Below are positions 10,334 through 20,083 of a DNA stretch of 64,000 nucleotides, piece by piece (position 1 is the first letter of the stretch; each line of letters opens with the position of its first letter). The notes below the pieces were generated by a model. That model saw only the letters and a list, made by a program, of their open reading frames with translations, did no database searches and had not been told where the DNA came from. Source of the stretch: Nitrosomonas sp. JL21 (GTDB lineage: Bacteria > Pseudomonadota > Gammaproteobacteria > Burkholderiales > Nitrosomonadaceae); NCBI RefSeq assembly GCF_009833095.1, contig NZ_QRCB01000017.1, positions 1-64,000 on the forward strand, written 5' to 3'. The position numbers and the translations under genes were made by a program.

Positions 10334-11425
10334 ATGGATCAGATCTACAATTTTAGCGCAGGCCCGGCGGTACTTCCGAAAGAGGTACTGCAGCAAGCAC
10401 GCGATGAGATGCTGGATTGGCACGGCAGCGGCATGTCGGTGATGGAAATGAGTCATCGCGGCAAGGAATTCATGGCAATCGCTGAAACGATCGAACAGGA
10501 TCTACGCGAATTGATCGGTATTCCGGATCATTACAAGATCCTTTTTTTGCAAGGCGGCGCTTCCAGTCAATTCTCCATGGTGCCGATGAACCTGCTGCGC
10601 GGTAAGCAAAAAGCCGATTACATCAATACCGGTCACTGGTCGACCAAAGCCATCGAAGAAGCCAGCCGGTATTGCATCGTGAATGTCGCGGCAACTTCCG
10701 CAGCGGCCAATTTCACCTATATCCCACCCCAGGACGCGTGGCAATTGAGCTCTGATGCCGCCTATGTTCATTACACCAGTAATGAAACCATCGGTGGCGT
10801 TGAATTTCATTGGATACCGGATGTTGATCCCAGCAGCGGCATTCCACTGGTAGTAGACATGTCTTCCGACATTTTGTCCCGTCCTTTGGATATCACCCGC
10901 TATGGATTGATTTACGCCGGGGCGCAAAAAAATCTCGGCCCGGCGGGTCTGACGCTGGTCATCATCCGTCAGGATTTACTGGGAAAACCGCTGCCAGGCA
11001 CTCCCACGTTGTACGATTACCAGATTCACGCAAAAAATGATTCGATGTACAACACGCCGCCAACCTATGCCATGTACATCATGGGCCTCGTGCTCGCATG
11101 GTTGAAACGGCAAGGCGGATTGACCAGCATGGAACAAACCAATCTGACCAAAGCGAATCTGCTGTATGACTTGCTGGACAGTACCGATTTTTATCGCTGC
11201 CCAGTTGCTCGGCCCGACCGCTCCCGCATGAATGTTCCGTTTACGTTGGAAATTCCTGCGTTGGAAGACGAATTCCTTAAACAAGCCCAGGCAATCGGCT
11301 TGCTTCAATTGAAAGGACACCGTTCGGTCGGCGGCATGCGAGCCTCGATCTATAATGCCATGCCGATCGAAGGCGTGGAAAAATTGGTCGCATTCATGAA
11401 GGAGTTCGCCAACCGCTATGCTTGA
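10334..11425 (+). CDS. serC: Phosphoserine aminotransferase
   Basis: This class V PLP aminotransferase converts 3-phosphohydroxypyruvate to phosphoserine, and can also serve pyridoxine synthesis. It is 363 residues long, starts with the family motif YNFSAGPAVLP, and has the PLP lysine in YAGAQKNLGPAG near residue 199. Its 3' end overlaps the start of the following serA by eight bases, which implies translational coupling of two consecutive enzymes of serine synthesis. Confidence 0.98.
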   Translation: MDQIYNFSAGPAVLPKEVLQQARDEMLDWHGSGMSVMEMSHRGKEFMAIAETIEQDLRELIGIPDHYKILFLQGGASSQFSMVPMNLLRGKQKADYINTGHWSTKAIEEASRYCIVNVAATSAAANFTYIPPQDAWQLSSDAAYVHYTSNETIGGVEFHWIPDVDPSSGIPLVVDMSSDILSRPLDITRYGLIYAGAQKNLGPAGLTLVIIRQDLLGKPLPGTPTLYDYQIHAKNDSMYNTPPTYAMYIMGLVLAWLKRQGGLTSMEQTNLTKANLLYDLLDSTDFYRCPVARPDRSRMNVPFTLEIPALEDEFLKQAQAIGLLQLKGHRSVGGMRASIYNAMPIEGVEKLVAFMKEFANRYA

Positions 11426-12611
11426 TCATCCGGCCAAATTCAAGATCCTGACCCTGAATCAGATTTCCTTGCAGGGGTTGAATCGTTTTCACGTCGATGA
11501 TTTTCAGGTCGGGCATGAGATCGCTGATCCGGACGCCCTATTGGTGCGTTCGTACAATCTACTGGACCGGGACATACCCCTCAGCGTCAAAGCGATTGGG
11601 CGCGCCGGCGCTGGAACTAATAATATTCCGGTGCACGCGATGAGTGCCCGGGGCATTCCGGTATTCAATACCCCAGGTGCCAATGCCAATGCCGTGAAAG
11701 AACTGGTGCTTGCAGCCATTTTCTTGGCCGCTCGCAATCTCGTTCCCGCTTTGCATTTTGTCGGCACGCTCGAAGGCAATGACGCAGCGCTGAATCAGCA
11801 AGCGGAAGAAGGCAAGAAACGTTTCTCCGGCATCGAATTGCCGGGGCGTACGCTGGGAATCATCGGTCTGGGAGAAATCGGCCGACTGGTCGCCAACTCG
11901 GCCATCAAACTCGGCATGAAAGTGATCGGTTTCGACCCGAAAATCACCGTCGAGTCGGCCTGGAGCTTATCGGCGGAAGTCAAGAAAGCCCACAGCATGG
12001 AGGATCTGCTGCGCCATAGCGAATTCGTCAGCGTGCACGTCCCGCTCTTGGATTCCACTCATCATTTGATCAATGAAAGCTGCATCAAGATCATGAAGCA
12101 CCATGCTATTCTTCTGAATTTCTCCCGCGGCGCGATCGTTGACGAAGAAGCCGTGCTGGCAGGTATTGCTGCCGGCAAAATCAGAACCTATGTCAGTGAT
12201 TTTCCAAGCCAGCGGCTGCAACAGCAACGATCCGTGATTACGCTGCCGCATCTTGGCGCTTCGACATCGGAAGCGGAAGAAAACTGCGCCGTCATGGTCG
12301 TCAATCAGCTCATCGATTACCTGCAAAATGGCAACATCGTGAATACCGTCAATTTCCCGGATATCGAAATGGAACGCGAATCGCCGTATCGGGTTGCCGT
12401 GGCGAATGCCAATGTGCCCAATCTTCTCGGACAGATTTCCACCAGCATGGCGAACGCCGGATTGAATATTCATAACATGATCAATAAATCCCGCGGTGAA
12501 ATGGCGTTCACGCTGGTCGATGTCGACAGTCCGGTGCAGCAATCGGTATTGAATGAAATTTCGGCAATTTCCGGCGTACTGATGGCGCGCTATTTGCCCT
12601 TGCCGAAATAA
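11418..12611 (+). CDS. serA: D-3-phosphoglycerate dehydrogenase (ACT-domain type)
   Basis: The enzyme oxidises 3-phosphoglycerate to 3-phosphohydroxypyruvate, the first step of serine synthesis. The 397-residue protein has an NAD-binding Rossmann motif GLGEIGRLVA near residue 150, the substrate arginine in NFSRGAIVDE near 233, the catalytic histidine in LPHLGASTSEAE near 280, and a C-terminal ACT domain from about residue 325. It is the short ACT-bearing form. The start ATG lies inside the end of serC, with AAGGAG about 12 bases upstream. Finding serA between serC and pheA is not the arrangement usually described for this supraoperon. Confidence 0.94.
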   Translation: MLDHPAKFKILTLNQISLQGLNRFHVDDFQVGHEIADPDALLVRSYNLLDRDIPLSVKAIGRAGAGTNNIPVHAMSARGIPVFNTPGANANAVKELVLAAIFLAARNLVPALHFVGTLEGNDAALNQQAEEGKKRFSGIELPGRTLGIIGLGEIGRLVANSAIKLGMKVIGFDPKITVESAWSLSAEVKKAHSMEDLLRHSEFVSVHVPLLDSTHHLINESCIKIMKHHAILLNFSRGAIVDEEAVLAGIAAGKIRTYVSDFPSQRLQQQRSVITLPHLGASTSEAEENCAVMVVNQLIDYLQNGNIVNTVNFPDIEMERESPYRVAVANANVPNLLGQISTSMANAGLNIHNMINKSRGEMAFTLVDVDSPVQQSVLNEISAISGVLMARYLPLPK

Positions 12612-12656
12612 CGTCGCGCTTGTGATGAATTATCGTTAACCAGAATTTCACCCTCC

Positions 12657-13727
12657 ATGCTCGAACAACTCAAACAATTACGCGATCAAATCGATGTCAT
12701 CGATGACGAGCTTCTTCAATTGATCAGCAAGCGAGCCACACTGGCCCAGGAAATCGGTAAGATCAAGAAAAGCGGCATCGTTTACCGCCCCGAGCGTGAA
12801 GCACAGATATTGACGCGTATTCAGGCGCACAATCCTGGTCCGATCAGCAATCAGCACATCGGTCATTTTTTCACTGAAATCATGTCATTGTGCCGTGCCC
12901 TGGAAAAACCCATGAGCGTGGCCTACCTGGGCCCCAATGGCACTTTCTCGGAAGAAGCGGCACTGAAACGCTTCGGTAGCGCCATCACTGAAATCGCCTG
13001 CGATTCGATCGACGACGTGTTTCGCAATGTTGAGTCCGACACGGCCAGTTATGGCGTTGTGCCGGTTGAAAATTCCTCCGAGGGCGCTGTGGGCAGAACC
13101 ATGGATCTGCTGCTGCAAACACCGCTCATGATTTGCGGTGAGATTCAATTGCCCGTGCATCAATTCCTGATGGCGCAGCACACCGACCTCACCCGGATCA
13201 CTAATGTTTCTTCGCATCCGCAATCATTGGCGCAGTGTCACCATTGGTTAAAAGCCAACCTGCCGCATGTTCCTACTACTGCATTCATCAATGCAGCCAG
13301 CAATGCCGATGCTGCCCGGCAAGCAGCATCGGATAGTCAAACTGCCGCGATTGCAAGTCGGCGGGCAGCCGAATTGTATGAATTATCGATTTGCGCGGAA
13401 AATATCGAGGACGATCCGAACAATACCACGCGTTTCGTCGTGATTGGCAAACAAGAGACGCTGCCTTCCGGTAAGGACAAAACATCGCTGGTCATGGCGA
13501 CTGATAACCGTTCCGGTGCGATTTACCAATTGCTCGAGCCGCTGGCGCAGCATGGCGTCAGTATGAGCCGGTTGGAATCTCGCCCATCTCGTACCGGACT
13601 ATGGCAATACGTATTTTTTGTCGACCTTGAAGGACATCAACAGAATGAGCAGGTCGCTGCTGCGCTATCCGGTCTGCGTGACCGAGCGATATTCCTGAAA
13701 ATATTGGGGTCATATCCAACAGCTTGA
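12657..13727 (+). CDS. pheA: Bifunctional chorismate mutase / prephenate dehydratase
   Basis: The P-protein turns chorismate into prephenate and then phenylpyruvate for phenylalanine synthesis. Of its 356 residues, about 1-85 form the AroQ chorismate mutase ([16 protein letters not shown] at the start), 90-270 the prephenate dehydratase ([13 protein letters not shown] near 90), and 275-356 the regulatory ACT domain with the phenylalanine-binding ESRPSR motif near 304. It probably shows feedback inhibition by phenylalanine, as in the family. It sits 45 bases after serA; hisC follows. Confidence 0.97.
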   Translation: MLEQLKQLRDQIDVIDDELLQLISKRATLAQEIGKIKKSGIVYRPEREAQILTRIQAHNPGPISNQHIGHFFTEIMSLCRALEKPMSVAYLGPNGTFSEEAALKRFGSAITEIACDSIDDVFRNVESDTASYGVVPVENSSEGAVGRTMDLLLQTPLMICGEIQLPVHQFLMAQHTDLTRITNVSSHPQSLAQCHHWLKANLPHVPTTAFINAASNADAARQAASDSQTAAIASRRAAELYELSICAENIEDDPNNTTRFVVIGKQETLPSGKDKTSLVMATDNRSGAIYQLLEPLAQHGVSMSRLESRPSRTGLWQYVFFVDLEGHQQNEQVAAALSGLRDRAIFLKILGSYPTA

Positions 13728-13798
13728 TCCACGCAACACTCTCCTCATCAATAAGGTTTTCTTTGGCACCTATTTTTCAATCATCAGTTTTTAATCCT

Positions 13799-14917
13799 AT
13801 GAATCTTTGCGATTTTGCTCCGGAATATATCCGCTCCATTCAACCCTACCAACCTGGCAAACCCATTTCGGAATTGGCGCGAGAACTGGGTTTGGATGAA
13901 ACTACCGTCATCAAGCTGGCTTCGAATGAAAATCCCCTTGGCACCAGTCCATTGGCTTTGGATGCGATGATCAATACGCTGCACCAGATCGCATTGTACC
14001 CAGACGGCAGCGGCTATGAATTGAAAGCCGCGCTGTCGAAACGCTATGACATCGATCCTGAACAAATCATTCTCGGCAATGGTTCCAACGATGTGCTGGA
14101 TCTGGCAGCACGCGTGTTTCTGAAGCCCGGCGCAGCGGCGATCTATTCTCAGCACGCGTTTGCCGTCTACCCCTTGGTAGTGCAGATGATCGGCGCGAAT
14201 GGCATTTCAGTGCCTGCGCGCGATTATGGGCACGACCTGCCGGCGATGCTGGATGCGATCACTCCGGAAACCCGCATCGTGTTTATCGCCAGCCCGAATA
14301 ATCCAACCGGCACGCTCTCCACTGAAGAAGAACTGTACTGTTTCATGGAGCGCGTCTCGCGCGACGTACTCGTCGTGATGGATGAAGCCTACTATGAGTA
14401 TCTCCCCGAAGCCAACAAACCGGACAGCATCAAATGGCTGAAGCAATTTCCCAATCTGCTGATCACCCGCACCTTTTCCAAGGTGTATGGCCTTGCCGGC
14501 GCCCGCATCGGTTTTGGATTGGCGCACCCGGACGTGGCCAATTTGATGAACCGCGTGCGCCAGCCGTTCAATGTCAGCAGCATCGGTCTGGTAGGCGCAC
14601 TGGCTGGCCTGCACGATGCCGAATTCGTGCAGAGATCATATGCACTCAACCGTGCCGGCATGCTGCAATTGACTGATGGATTCCGTAAGATGAACATAGA
14701 ATACATACCGTCGTATGGCAATTTCATCAGTTTCCGCGTCATGGGCGACGCAACCAATACACCCAAAGTCTATCAGAGCCTATTGCGGCAAGGCGTCATC
14801 GTGCGGCCTCTGGGCATTTATGAAATGCCTCACCATCTGCGCGTAACGGTCGGCCTGGAATCGCAAAACAGGCGTTTCCTCGAATCGCTTGCTCATGCCC
14901 TCGGCGAATTGACCTGA
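13799..14917 (+). CDS. hisC: Histidinol-phosphate / aromatic aminotransferase
   Basis: This class I/II PLP enzyme makes histidinol phosphate, and members located next to pheA and tyrA often transaminate phenylpyruvate and hydroxyphenylpyruvate as well. The motifs ASPNNPTGT near residue 164 and the PLP lysine in [10 protein letters not shown] near 225 are present. I set the start at the ATG at 13799, giving 372 residues and the usual N-terminus [12 protein letters not shown]. The open frame reaches back to a TTG overlapping the pheA stop, but that extension looks like non-coding sequence. Its place between pheA and tyrA suggests an aromatic role, which is inference. Confidence 0.94.
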   Translation: MNLCDFAPEYIRSIQPYQPGKPISELARELGLDETTVIKLASNENPLGTSPLALDAMINTLHQIALYPDGSGYELKAALSKRYDIDPEQIILGNGSNDVLDLAARVFLKPGAAAIYSQHAFAVYPLVVQMIGANGISVPARDYGHDLPAMLDAITPETRIVFIASPNNPTGTLSTEEELYCFMERVSRDVLVVMDEAYYEYLPEANKPDSIKWLKQFPNLLITRTFSKVYGLAGARIGFGLAHPDVANLMNRVRQPFNVSSIGLVGALAGLHDAEFVQRSYALNRAGMLQLTDGFRKMNIEYIPSYGNFISFRVMGDATNTPKVYQSLLRQGVIVRPLGIYEMPHHLRVTVGLESQNRRFLESLAHALGELT

Positions 14918-14975
14918 GTCATCCGATGCCGTCAATTCATTAACCCATTTTCGTGTCATCAAAGATCAACATACC

Positions 14976-15866
14976 ATGCCATTCAATAAGGTTGTCATCA
15001 TCGGTGTCGGTTTGATCGGAGGATCATTTGCCGCAGCGCTTCGCAGAACCGGTCAGGCTCAGCGCATCGTTGGCGTCGGGCGCAGCCAGCGCAATATGGA
15101 ACATGCGCTGGCCCGGCAAATCATCGACGAAATCGCCAGTGATATCGCATCTGCGGTGCACAATGCCGACCTGATTTTTCTCGCGATGCCGGTAGGTCAA
15201 ACCGACGACGTGATGATGCGCCTGGCGCCTCATGTGCAAGCCAATACCATCATTACCGATGCCGGCAGCACCAAGCAGGATGTCATTGCCGCAGCCCGCG
15301 CGCATCTCTCGCTCCAGAACCGGCATCATTTCGTACCCGGCCACCCCATTGCCGGTGCTGAACACAGCGGCGTACAAGCCGCACGCGCTGACCTGTATCA
15401 GAATCGGCACGTCATCCTGACGCCGCTGCCCGAGACTAGTCTCGAGAGCGTCGAGCATATCCGTCAACTATGGCAGGCATGCGGCGCACAGGTCTCGCTG
15501 ATGGCTGCCGATGAACATGACCGCGTGCTCGCCACCACCAGTCATTTACCCCACGTGCTGGCATTTACGCTGATGAATCATCTCAAACATGGCAATCATG
15601 CTGCTGACGATCTGCTGCGTTTCGCTGGCAGCGGTTTTCGCGATTTCACGCGCATCGCCAGCAGTTCCCCGGAAATGTGGCGCGACATTTGCCTGGCCAA
15701 CCGCGATGCGCTGCTGACACAGATTGAAGCCTATCAGGCCGAATTGCACGCCCTGGCCGAGATTCTGCGAAACAACGATGACGAAGCATTGGAGCGGGCA
15801 TTTTCGCAAGCCCGGGCGCTCAGAGAGGACTGGCTCAAGCGCACCAATAAGACGAGCGAATCGTGA
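14976..15866 (+). CDS. tyrA: Prephenate dehydrogenase
   Basis: The enzyme oxidatively decarboxylates prephenate to 4-hydroxyphenylpyruvate for tyrosine synthesis (it could also accept arogenate). The 296-residue protein begins with a Rossmann motif VVIIGVGLIGGSF (residues 6-18) and has the family stretch HPIAGAEHSGVQAA near residue 124 and TSHLPHVLAF near 188. It ends the amino acid run that starts at gyrA. In many betaproteobacteria aroA, cmk and rpsA follow tyrA; here a FecR-domain gene comes next, so the supraoperon is cut short. Confidence 0.96.
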   Translation: MPFNKVVIIGVGLIGGSFAAALRRTGQAQRIVGVGRSQRNMEHALARQIIDEIASDIASAVHNADLIFLAMPVGQTDDVMMRLAPHVQANTIITDAGSTKQDVIAAARAHLSLQNRHHFVPGHPIAGAEHSGVQAARADLYQNRHVILTPLPETSLESVEHIRQLWQACGAQVSLMAADEHDRVLATTSHLPHVLAFTLMNHLKHGNHAADDLLRFAGSGFRDFTRIASSSPEMWRDICLANRDALLTQIEAYQAELHALAEILRNNDDEALERAFSQARALREDWLKRTNKTSES

Positions 15867-16067
15867 CGCAGTATGGCCCGCCCCTTCTTTATTGTCGGTC
15901 AGTAATTTCCGCTTACACAGCTTATGATGCTGATATGAAGGCGCTTCTGTTGGAAATTTCTGGTCATTTAACCATCTTCTTCAGTAACCACAAAGACTTA
16001 CTGGTTAAAAAATCTGTTATTGTCAGTATATAATTTGAATTTTTTTCTGCTCCAGTACTGACATCCC

Positions 16068-16613
16068 ATGCAAGAACCCAAACCTCCGGTGATAGAACCA
16101 TTTACTTTTGTTTTCAGTTGGCGGCGTTTATTGGTGCATAGCGCCATCATGGGCGTATGCGTGACCCTGGGTCTGATGACGTGGTACTTCGGCAAGCCGC
16201 CCAGCGTGCGTTTCTATGAAACCAAGTCTGAAGAATTGACTACGAAGATAGCACCACATATCGACATGGCGCTGGATGTTCGCAGCTCTGTAGCCGTGAA
16301 GGAAAGTCATCCGCTGCAGGTCGAATTGTTCAAAGGCAACGTTTTTTTCAACAGCGCGAGCAATGCGTCCAGTCAGCTTGAAGTCAAAGTCGGCAACGCG
16401 CTCATCAAGGACATCGGCACCCGTTTCAGCATTGAAACGCATAAGGATGGCAGCCATCATATCGCAGTTGCCGAAGGCCACATCAAGATCCATGTCGCAT
16501 CAGGGATCTACCAGATCAATGCACTTGAGCAGGCCGATTTTGATGATATGAAAATCAGCAAGCACATGTTGGCCAGTGAACGAGACGTTGCACCGTGGCT
16601 TTACGGTCAGTGA
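16068..16613 (+). CDS. FecR-domain membrane protein without anti-sigma region
   Basis: A transmembrane segment lies near residues 24-42, followed by a periplasmic part that resembles the FecR domain: VELFKGNVFFNS near residue 84, IKDIGTRFSIET near 112 and VAEGHIKIHV near 134. FecR proteins normally carry an N-terminal anti-sigma segment and sit beside a fecI-type sigma gene and a TonB receptor. Here the cytoplasmic part is only about 23 residues and no such neighbours exist, so classic iron-siderophore signalling is unlikely. It lies 200 bases after tyrA and is closed by a hairpin terminator. The function is unknown. Confidence 0.7.
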   Translation: MQEPKPPVIEPFTFVFSWRRLLVHSAIMGVCVTLGLMTWYFGKPPSVRFYETKSEELTTKIAPHIDMALDVRSSVAVKESHPLQVELFKGNVFFNSASNASSQLEVKVGNALIKDIGTRFSIETHKDGSHHIAVAEGHIKIHVASGIYQINALEQADFDDMKISKHMLASERDVAPWLYGQ

Positions 16614-16674
16614 ATAGCAGGTTGACACGATCTCTCCTTTAGTTCGCCAACCTTGCGCATCGGTATCCAGAAAT

Positions 16675-16708
16675 GAAAATCCCCTGACAAAAAGCCAGGG
16701 GATTTTCT
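16675..16708. terminator. Bidirectional hairpin terminator
   Basis: AAAATCCCCTG (16677-16687) and CAGGGGATTTT (16696-16706) form an 11-base perfect inverted repeat around an eight-base loop. A T-rich end is present on both strands. It separates the rightward FecR-domain gene from the leftward chemoreceptor gene and can terminate both. Confidence 0.85.
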
Positions 16709-16734
16709 TGAGAACCGTCAGAAAAACTTATTGG

Positions 16735-18462
16735 TTAAAACTCTTCCCACTCATCACCCCCGCCGCCTGCAGCAACTTTACGGGGTTGCGCAGTTACCGA
16801 AGATGAGCTCGCCGTTACACTGATAGCGTTCTTTTTAGTGGATGGTCCACGGTTCGGCAGCTTAGTGACCGAAGTTGGACGATTGCTTCTTTTCACCGGT
16901 GTTGCGGTCGAATATCCACTTCCCGTCAATTTAAAGATCGTTACCGCGTGGGTGAGCGCACGTGCCTGTTCCTGCATCGATTCTGCCGCCGCGGCGGCCT
17001 GTTCCACCAAGGCCGCATTTTGCTGCGTCACTTCATCCATTTGCGTTACGGCCTGATTGACTTGCTCGATGCCTGAACTCTGCTCCTGCGATGCAGCCGA
17101 AATTTCACTCATGATATCGGTCACGCGTTTCACTGCATTGACGATTTCATCCATGGTGGCACCCGCCTCGTCAACCAATTGCGACCCGACTTCCACCTTG
17201 CTGACCGAATCATTGATCAATTCCTTGATTTCTTTCGCTGCTGCCGCCGAGCGCTGCGCCAGCGTGCGCACTTCCGTCGCGACCACCGCAAAACCTCGGC
17301 CCTGTTCTCCAGCCCGCGCAGCCTCGACAGCGGCATTCAATGCCAAGATATTGGTTTGAAACGCAATGCCATCGATGACACTGATGATGTCGACAATTTT
17401 TTTCGAGCTTTCATTGATCGAGCTCATCGTTTGCACCACCTGGCCAACCACCGCGCCGCCTTTTACGGCCACTTCGGATGCGCCGGCTGCGAGCTGATTG
17501 GCTTGGCGGGCATTATCGGCATTTTGCCTTACCGTCGAGGTGAGTTCTTCCATCGACGAAGCCGTTTCTTCCAAACTGGAAGCTTGCTCCTCGGTGCGCT
17601 GGCTCAGATCCGAATTACCCGACGCAATCTCGCTCGATGCCGTAGCGATCGAATCTGTACCTGTCCGCACTTTACTGACCAAATCGACGAGATTGTCATT
17701 CATGATCTTCAAGGCTTGCATTAACTGGCCGGTTTCATTGGTTGAATTGACATCGATTTTACTGGTCAAATCGCCGGATGCGACGGCATTTGCTACTGCA
17801 ACGGCTTCATTCAGCGTACCGACGATCGCTCTGATCAAGAGATAACCGATAATCACGGCAAAAATAATGCCTAATAGGATGGCTGTCGCGGTAATCATGA
17901 GAATGCTCTGATAATTGCTTTGCGCTTCAGCGTATTCCTTGGCGGATTCGGTGCGTTGCAGTTCAAGCAGTTTCAGCAGGGTTCCATGAACTGCATCAAA
18001 TTTGCCGCTGGCATCGCCCGTCAGGTTAGCAGCCGCAGCATCATAATTTCCCGCCGTTGCCAATGTTATTGTGCGATTGCGTGATTCCACATAACTATTC
18101 CATTGCTGACTGAATTTTTCGGCCAAGCCTGCTTCTTCCGTCGTCAAATTCGTGGCCATGAACTTTTTCCAGAAATCCGCCAGTTCGGCATCGCGCTGGC
18201 TCGTCATTGCCGTGCGCTCTTTCACAATGTCAGCACTTCTACCATACGCCGACATGGCGGTATTCAGCCGCGCGCGTTGCATGCGATCCAATACCATGCC
18301 CAAATCCCCCAAAGGCACAGCCCGGTCTTCATAGACACCTTTAAAAGAATCATTCGTTTGGCTCAAACCATATACGCCAAGGCTACCCACGCCTATCAGC
18401 AACAACGATAACGTTCCTATAACCAGCATCAATCGTGACTTTATTGTCATATTATGTAGCAT
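16735..18462 (-). CDS. Methyl-accepting chemotaxis protein (4HB type)
   Basis: This 575-residue chemoreceptor has a transmembrane segment at about 11-33, a four-helix-bundle periplasmic sensor domain (about 34-186), a second segment at about 187-210, a HAMP domain, and a cytoplasmic signalling domain. The hairpin tip has the conserved order DGIAFQTNILALNAAVEAAR. The C-terminus ends in EWEEF, close to the pentapeptide of E. coli Tar/Tsr that tethers CheR and CheB, so it may be a high-abundance, adaptation-competent receptor. The ligand is unknown. It starts 54 bases after a cheW gene, with ribosome-binding site AAGGAG seven bases before the ATG. Confidence 0.95.
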   Translation of the reverse strand: MLHNMTIKSRLMLVIGTLSLLLIGVGSLGVYGLSQTNDSFKGVYEDRAVPLGDLGMVLDRMQRARLNTAMSAYGRSADIVKERTAMTSQRDAELADFWKKFMATNLTTEEAGLAEKFSQQWNSYVESRNRTITLATAGNYDAAAANLTGDASGKFDAVHGTLLKLLELQRTESAKEYAEAQSNYQSILMITATAILLGIIFAVIIGYLLIRAIVGTLNEAVAVANAVASGDLTSKIDVNSTNETGQLMQALKIMNDNLVDLVSKVRTGTDSIATASSEIASGNSDLSQRTEEQASSLEETASSMEELTSTVRQNADNARQANQLAAGASEVAVKGGAVVGQVVQTMSSINESSKKIVDIISVIDGIAFQTNILALNAAVEAARAGEQGRGFAVVATEVRTLAQRSAAAAKEIKELINDSVSKVEVGSQLVDEAGATMDEIVNAVKRVTDIMSEISAASQEQSSGIEQVNQAVTQMDEVTQQNAALVEQAAAAAESMQEQARALTHAVTIFKLTGSGYSTATPVKRSNRPTSVTKLPNRGPSTKKNAISVTASSSSVTAQPRKVAAGGGGDEWEEF

Positions 18463-18516
18463 CAGATTCTCCTTTATAATCCTTTCGTAAAATAAATTAT
18501 TGCTAGTTAACGCTCC

Positions 18517-19029
18517 CTAGTTACCACTCTGCTCAATCAAACCCATGTCGCCGCTGCTCATCAGTTTTTCGATATCTATCAATATCAGCATCCGCTGATC
18601 CACTGTCCCCAAACCGACGATATATTCGGTGTCGATCACTGCGCCAAAATCCGGCGTGGAACGAATATGTTCGTCTTCCAGATTGATGACATCCGATACG
18701 CCATCCACCACAATCCCCATTACCCGGCCAGCAACATTCAGTATGATCACTACGGTGAACTGATCATAACTGACGTTTCCCAATCTGAACTTGATCCGCA
18801 AATCGACAATCGGCACGATGATGCCTCGCAAATTCACCACGCCTTTGATGAAATCCGGAGCATTGGCGATTTGCGTAATGGAATCGTAGCCCCGAATTTC
18901 CTGAACCTTAAGTATTTCAATGCCATATTCTTCAGCCCCCAATCGGAACGTCAAGAATTCATTCATGACTCGACTTGCGCCCTCGCCCGATGTATCGGAA
19001 GCTATGCCTACTCCTTGTTCCTGCAACAT
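18517..19029 (-). CDS. cheW: Chemotaxis adaptor CheW (copy 1)
   Basis: CheW couples chemoreceptors to the histidine kinase CheA. The 170-residue protein has the CheW fold: [15 protein letters not shown] near residue 26, [14 protein letters not shown] near 67, and [10 protein letters not shown] near 108. AAGGAG stands eight bases before the ATG. It is paired with the chemoreceptor gene downstream. A near-identical second copy of the same length lies at 20084-20596, so the cheW-receptor pair was duplicated. No cheA, cheR or cheB is in the window. Confidence 0.95.
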   Translation of the reverse strand: MLQEQGVGIASDTSGEGASRVMNEFLTFRLGAEEYGIEILKVQEIRGYDSITQIANAPDFIKGVVNLRGIIVPIVDLRIKFRLGNVSYDQFTVVIILNVAGRVMGIVVDGVSDVINLEDEHIRSTPDFGAVIDTEYIVGLGTVDQRMLILIDIEKLMSSGDMGLIEQSGN

Positions 19030-19095
19030 GACTCATGCTCCTTATAGTTGTTTTAAAAGCATAATTGATCGACACGTTCATGAATCACGCGAATC

Positions 19096-19125
19096 GACAT
19101 GCAGACATGCAGACATGCAGACATA
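19096..19125. repeat. Short tandem repeat, 8-base unit
   Basis: GACATGCA occurs three times in direct succession (19096-19119), followed by a partial unit GACATA. It lies in the non-coding stretch upstream of cheW copy 1. Such a repeat could vary in number by slippage; no function is evident. Confidence 0.8.
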
Positions 19126-19757
19126 CGGATACATTGTAGTATCAATTAACTACTTTATAGATTGACGATTAAACTGGTTTTGATATCACTATTTGACGTT
19201 ATAAGTGGTGCGACTTATGGTTAGCTCATAGACCTCTTCTCATGAGTAATGAAAATTAACGTATTGAAAGGAAGTAAGTTCTTACGGAATATGAATTAAT
19301 ATATTTTGTCGGCTGATTCTTTTTTACCGTTCAGAGAGTATGTTGACATTGCGTAGGAGATTTCCTTCAATAGTTGAACTTGACTGTTGTATCAAGTGTT
19401 TCTACTAAATAAACGACTCATTAAAATTTCCATGAGCTCGCATCTACAGCTTCCTTCAGCGGCTCATGCATTCATCAAGGGCAAAACACAACTATAAAAA
19501 TGGATAGAAACAATTAATTATCAGACAGAGAGGTGCGGAGTTTCACGACATCCCAGGAATCATCTGAGGAGTGTGCATTTCTACTGAAGGATGAAAAGAT
19601 GATTTCTCTGGGTACTCGTGACAATGATCAACAAAATCGCATTGAAATTACTTTGTGCAGTCGCATATTCTGAGCAGCGACATCGCCGTGCAGCGTAGTC
19701 ATTTCATAAATCGTTTCGTGCAATTATAGGCATCAGTTTGGTCGAGATATATCTTAC
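19126..19757. other. Non-coding, probably decayed, intergenic DNA
   Basis: No reading frame or RNA signature is convincing here. The stretch is AT-rich and lies between cheW copy 1 and the recognisable remnant of a second chemoreceptor. It probably represents the eroded remainder of that receptor gene, but I cannot align it by eye. Confidence 0.4.
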
Positions 19758-20045
19758 TCAGATTTCTGCCCGCTTGATGGTTTTGGATATTTCCTAGATT
19801 TCGATTTTGCCGTAACGACATCCTTCGAATCTACCGTAAACGCGGTATTCTTGCGCACGGTTCCAGATATCATTGATGGTCGCCAAGTCGACCGCAGGCA
19901 CGATACGGTTTTCATAGACGGACTTGAAGCCGATATTTGATTCATGAATGCCCACGAATACCCAAGTTACCGGTACCAATCAGCATGTCACCAAGAGACT
20001 GAGCGCGACGATTAACTCGGTTTTAACTGTTATTCCTTTAAGCAT
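19758..20045 (-). pseudogene. Chemoreceptor gene remnant (N-terminal part)
   Basis: Reading leftwards from an ATG at 20045, the frame gives MLKGITVKTELIVALSLLV, an in-frame stop, and then in the same frame GIHESNIGFKSVYENRIVP and further residues up to stops at 19794 and 19758. This matches the intact receptor at 16735-18462 (NDSFKGVYEDRAVPLGDL) in its first transmembrane segment and the start of its four-helix-bundle sensor. A strong ribosome-binding site (GGAGGAG) is still present. The signalling domain is missing. It stands 38 bases after cheW copy 2, mirroring the intact cheW-receptor pair, so it is a decayed paralog. Confidence 0.85.
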
Positions 20046-20083
20046 TTCCCCTACTCCTCCAGTACATCTCAAAAATTTCTGAC

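Noticed and set aside
13724-13798. N-terminal extension of hisC from a TTG
   Set aside because: The 25 extra residues look non-coding, whereas the ATG at 13799 gives the family N-terminus.
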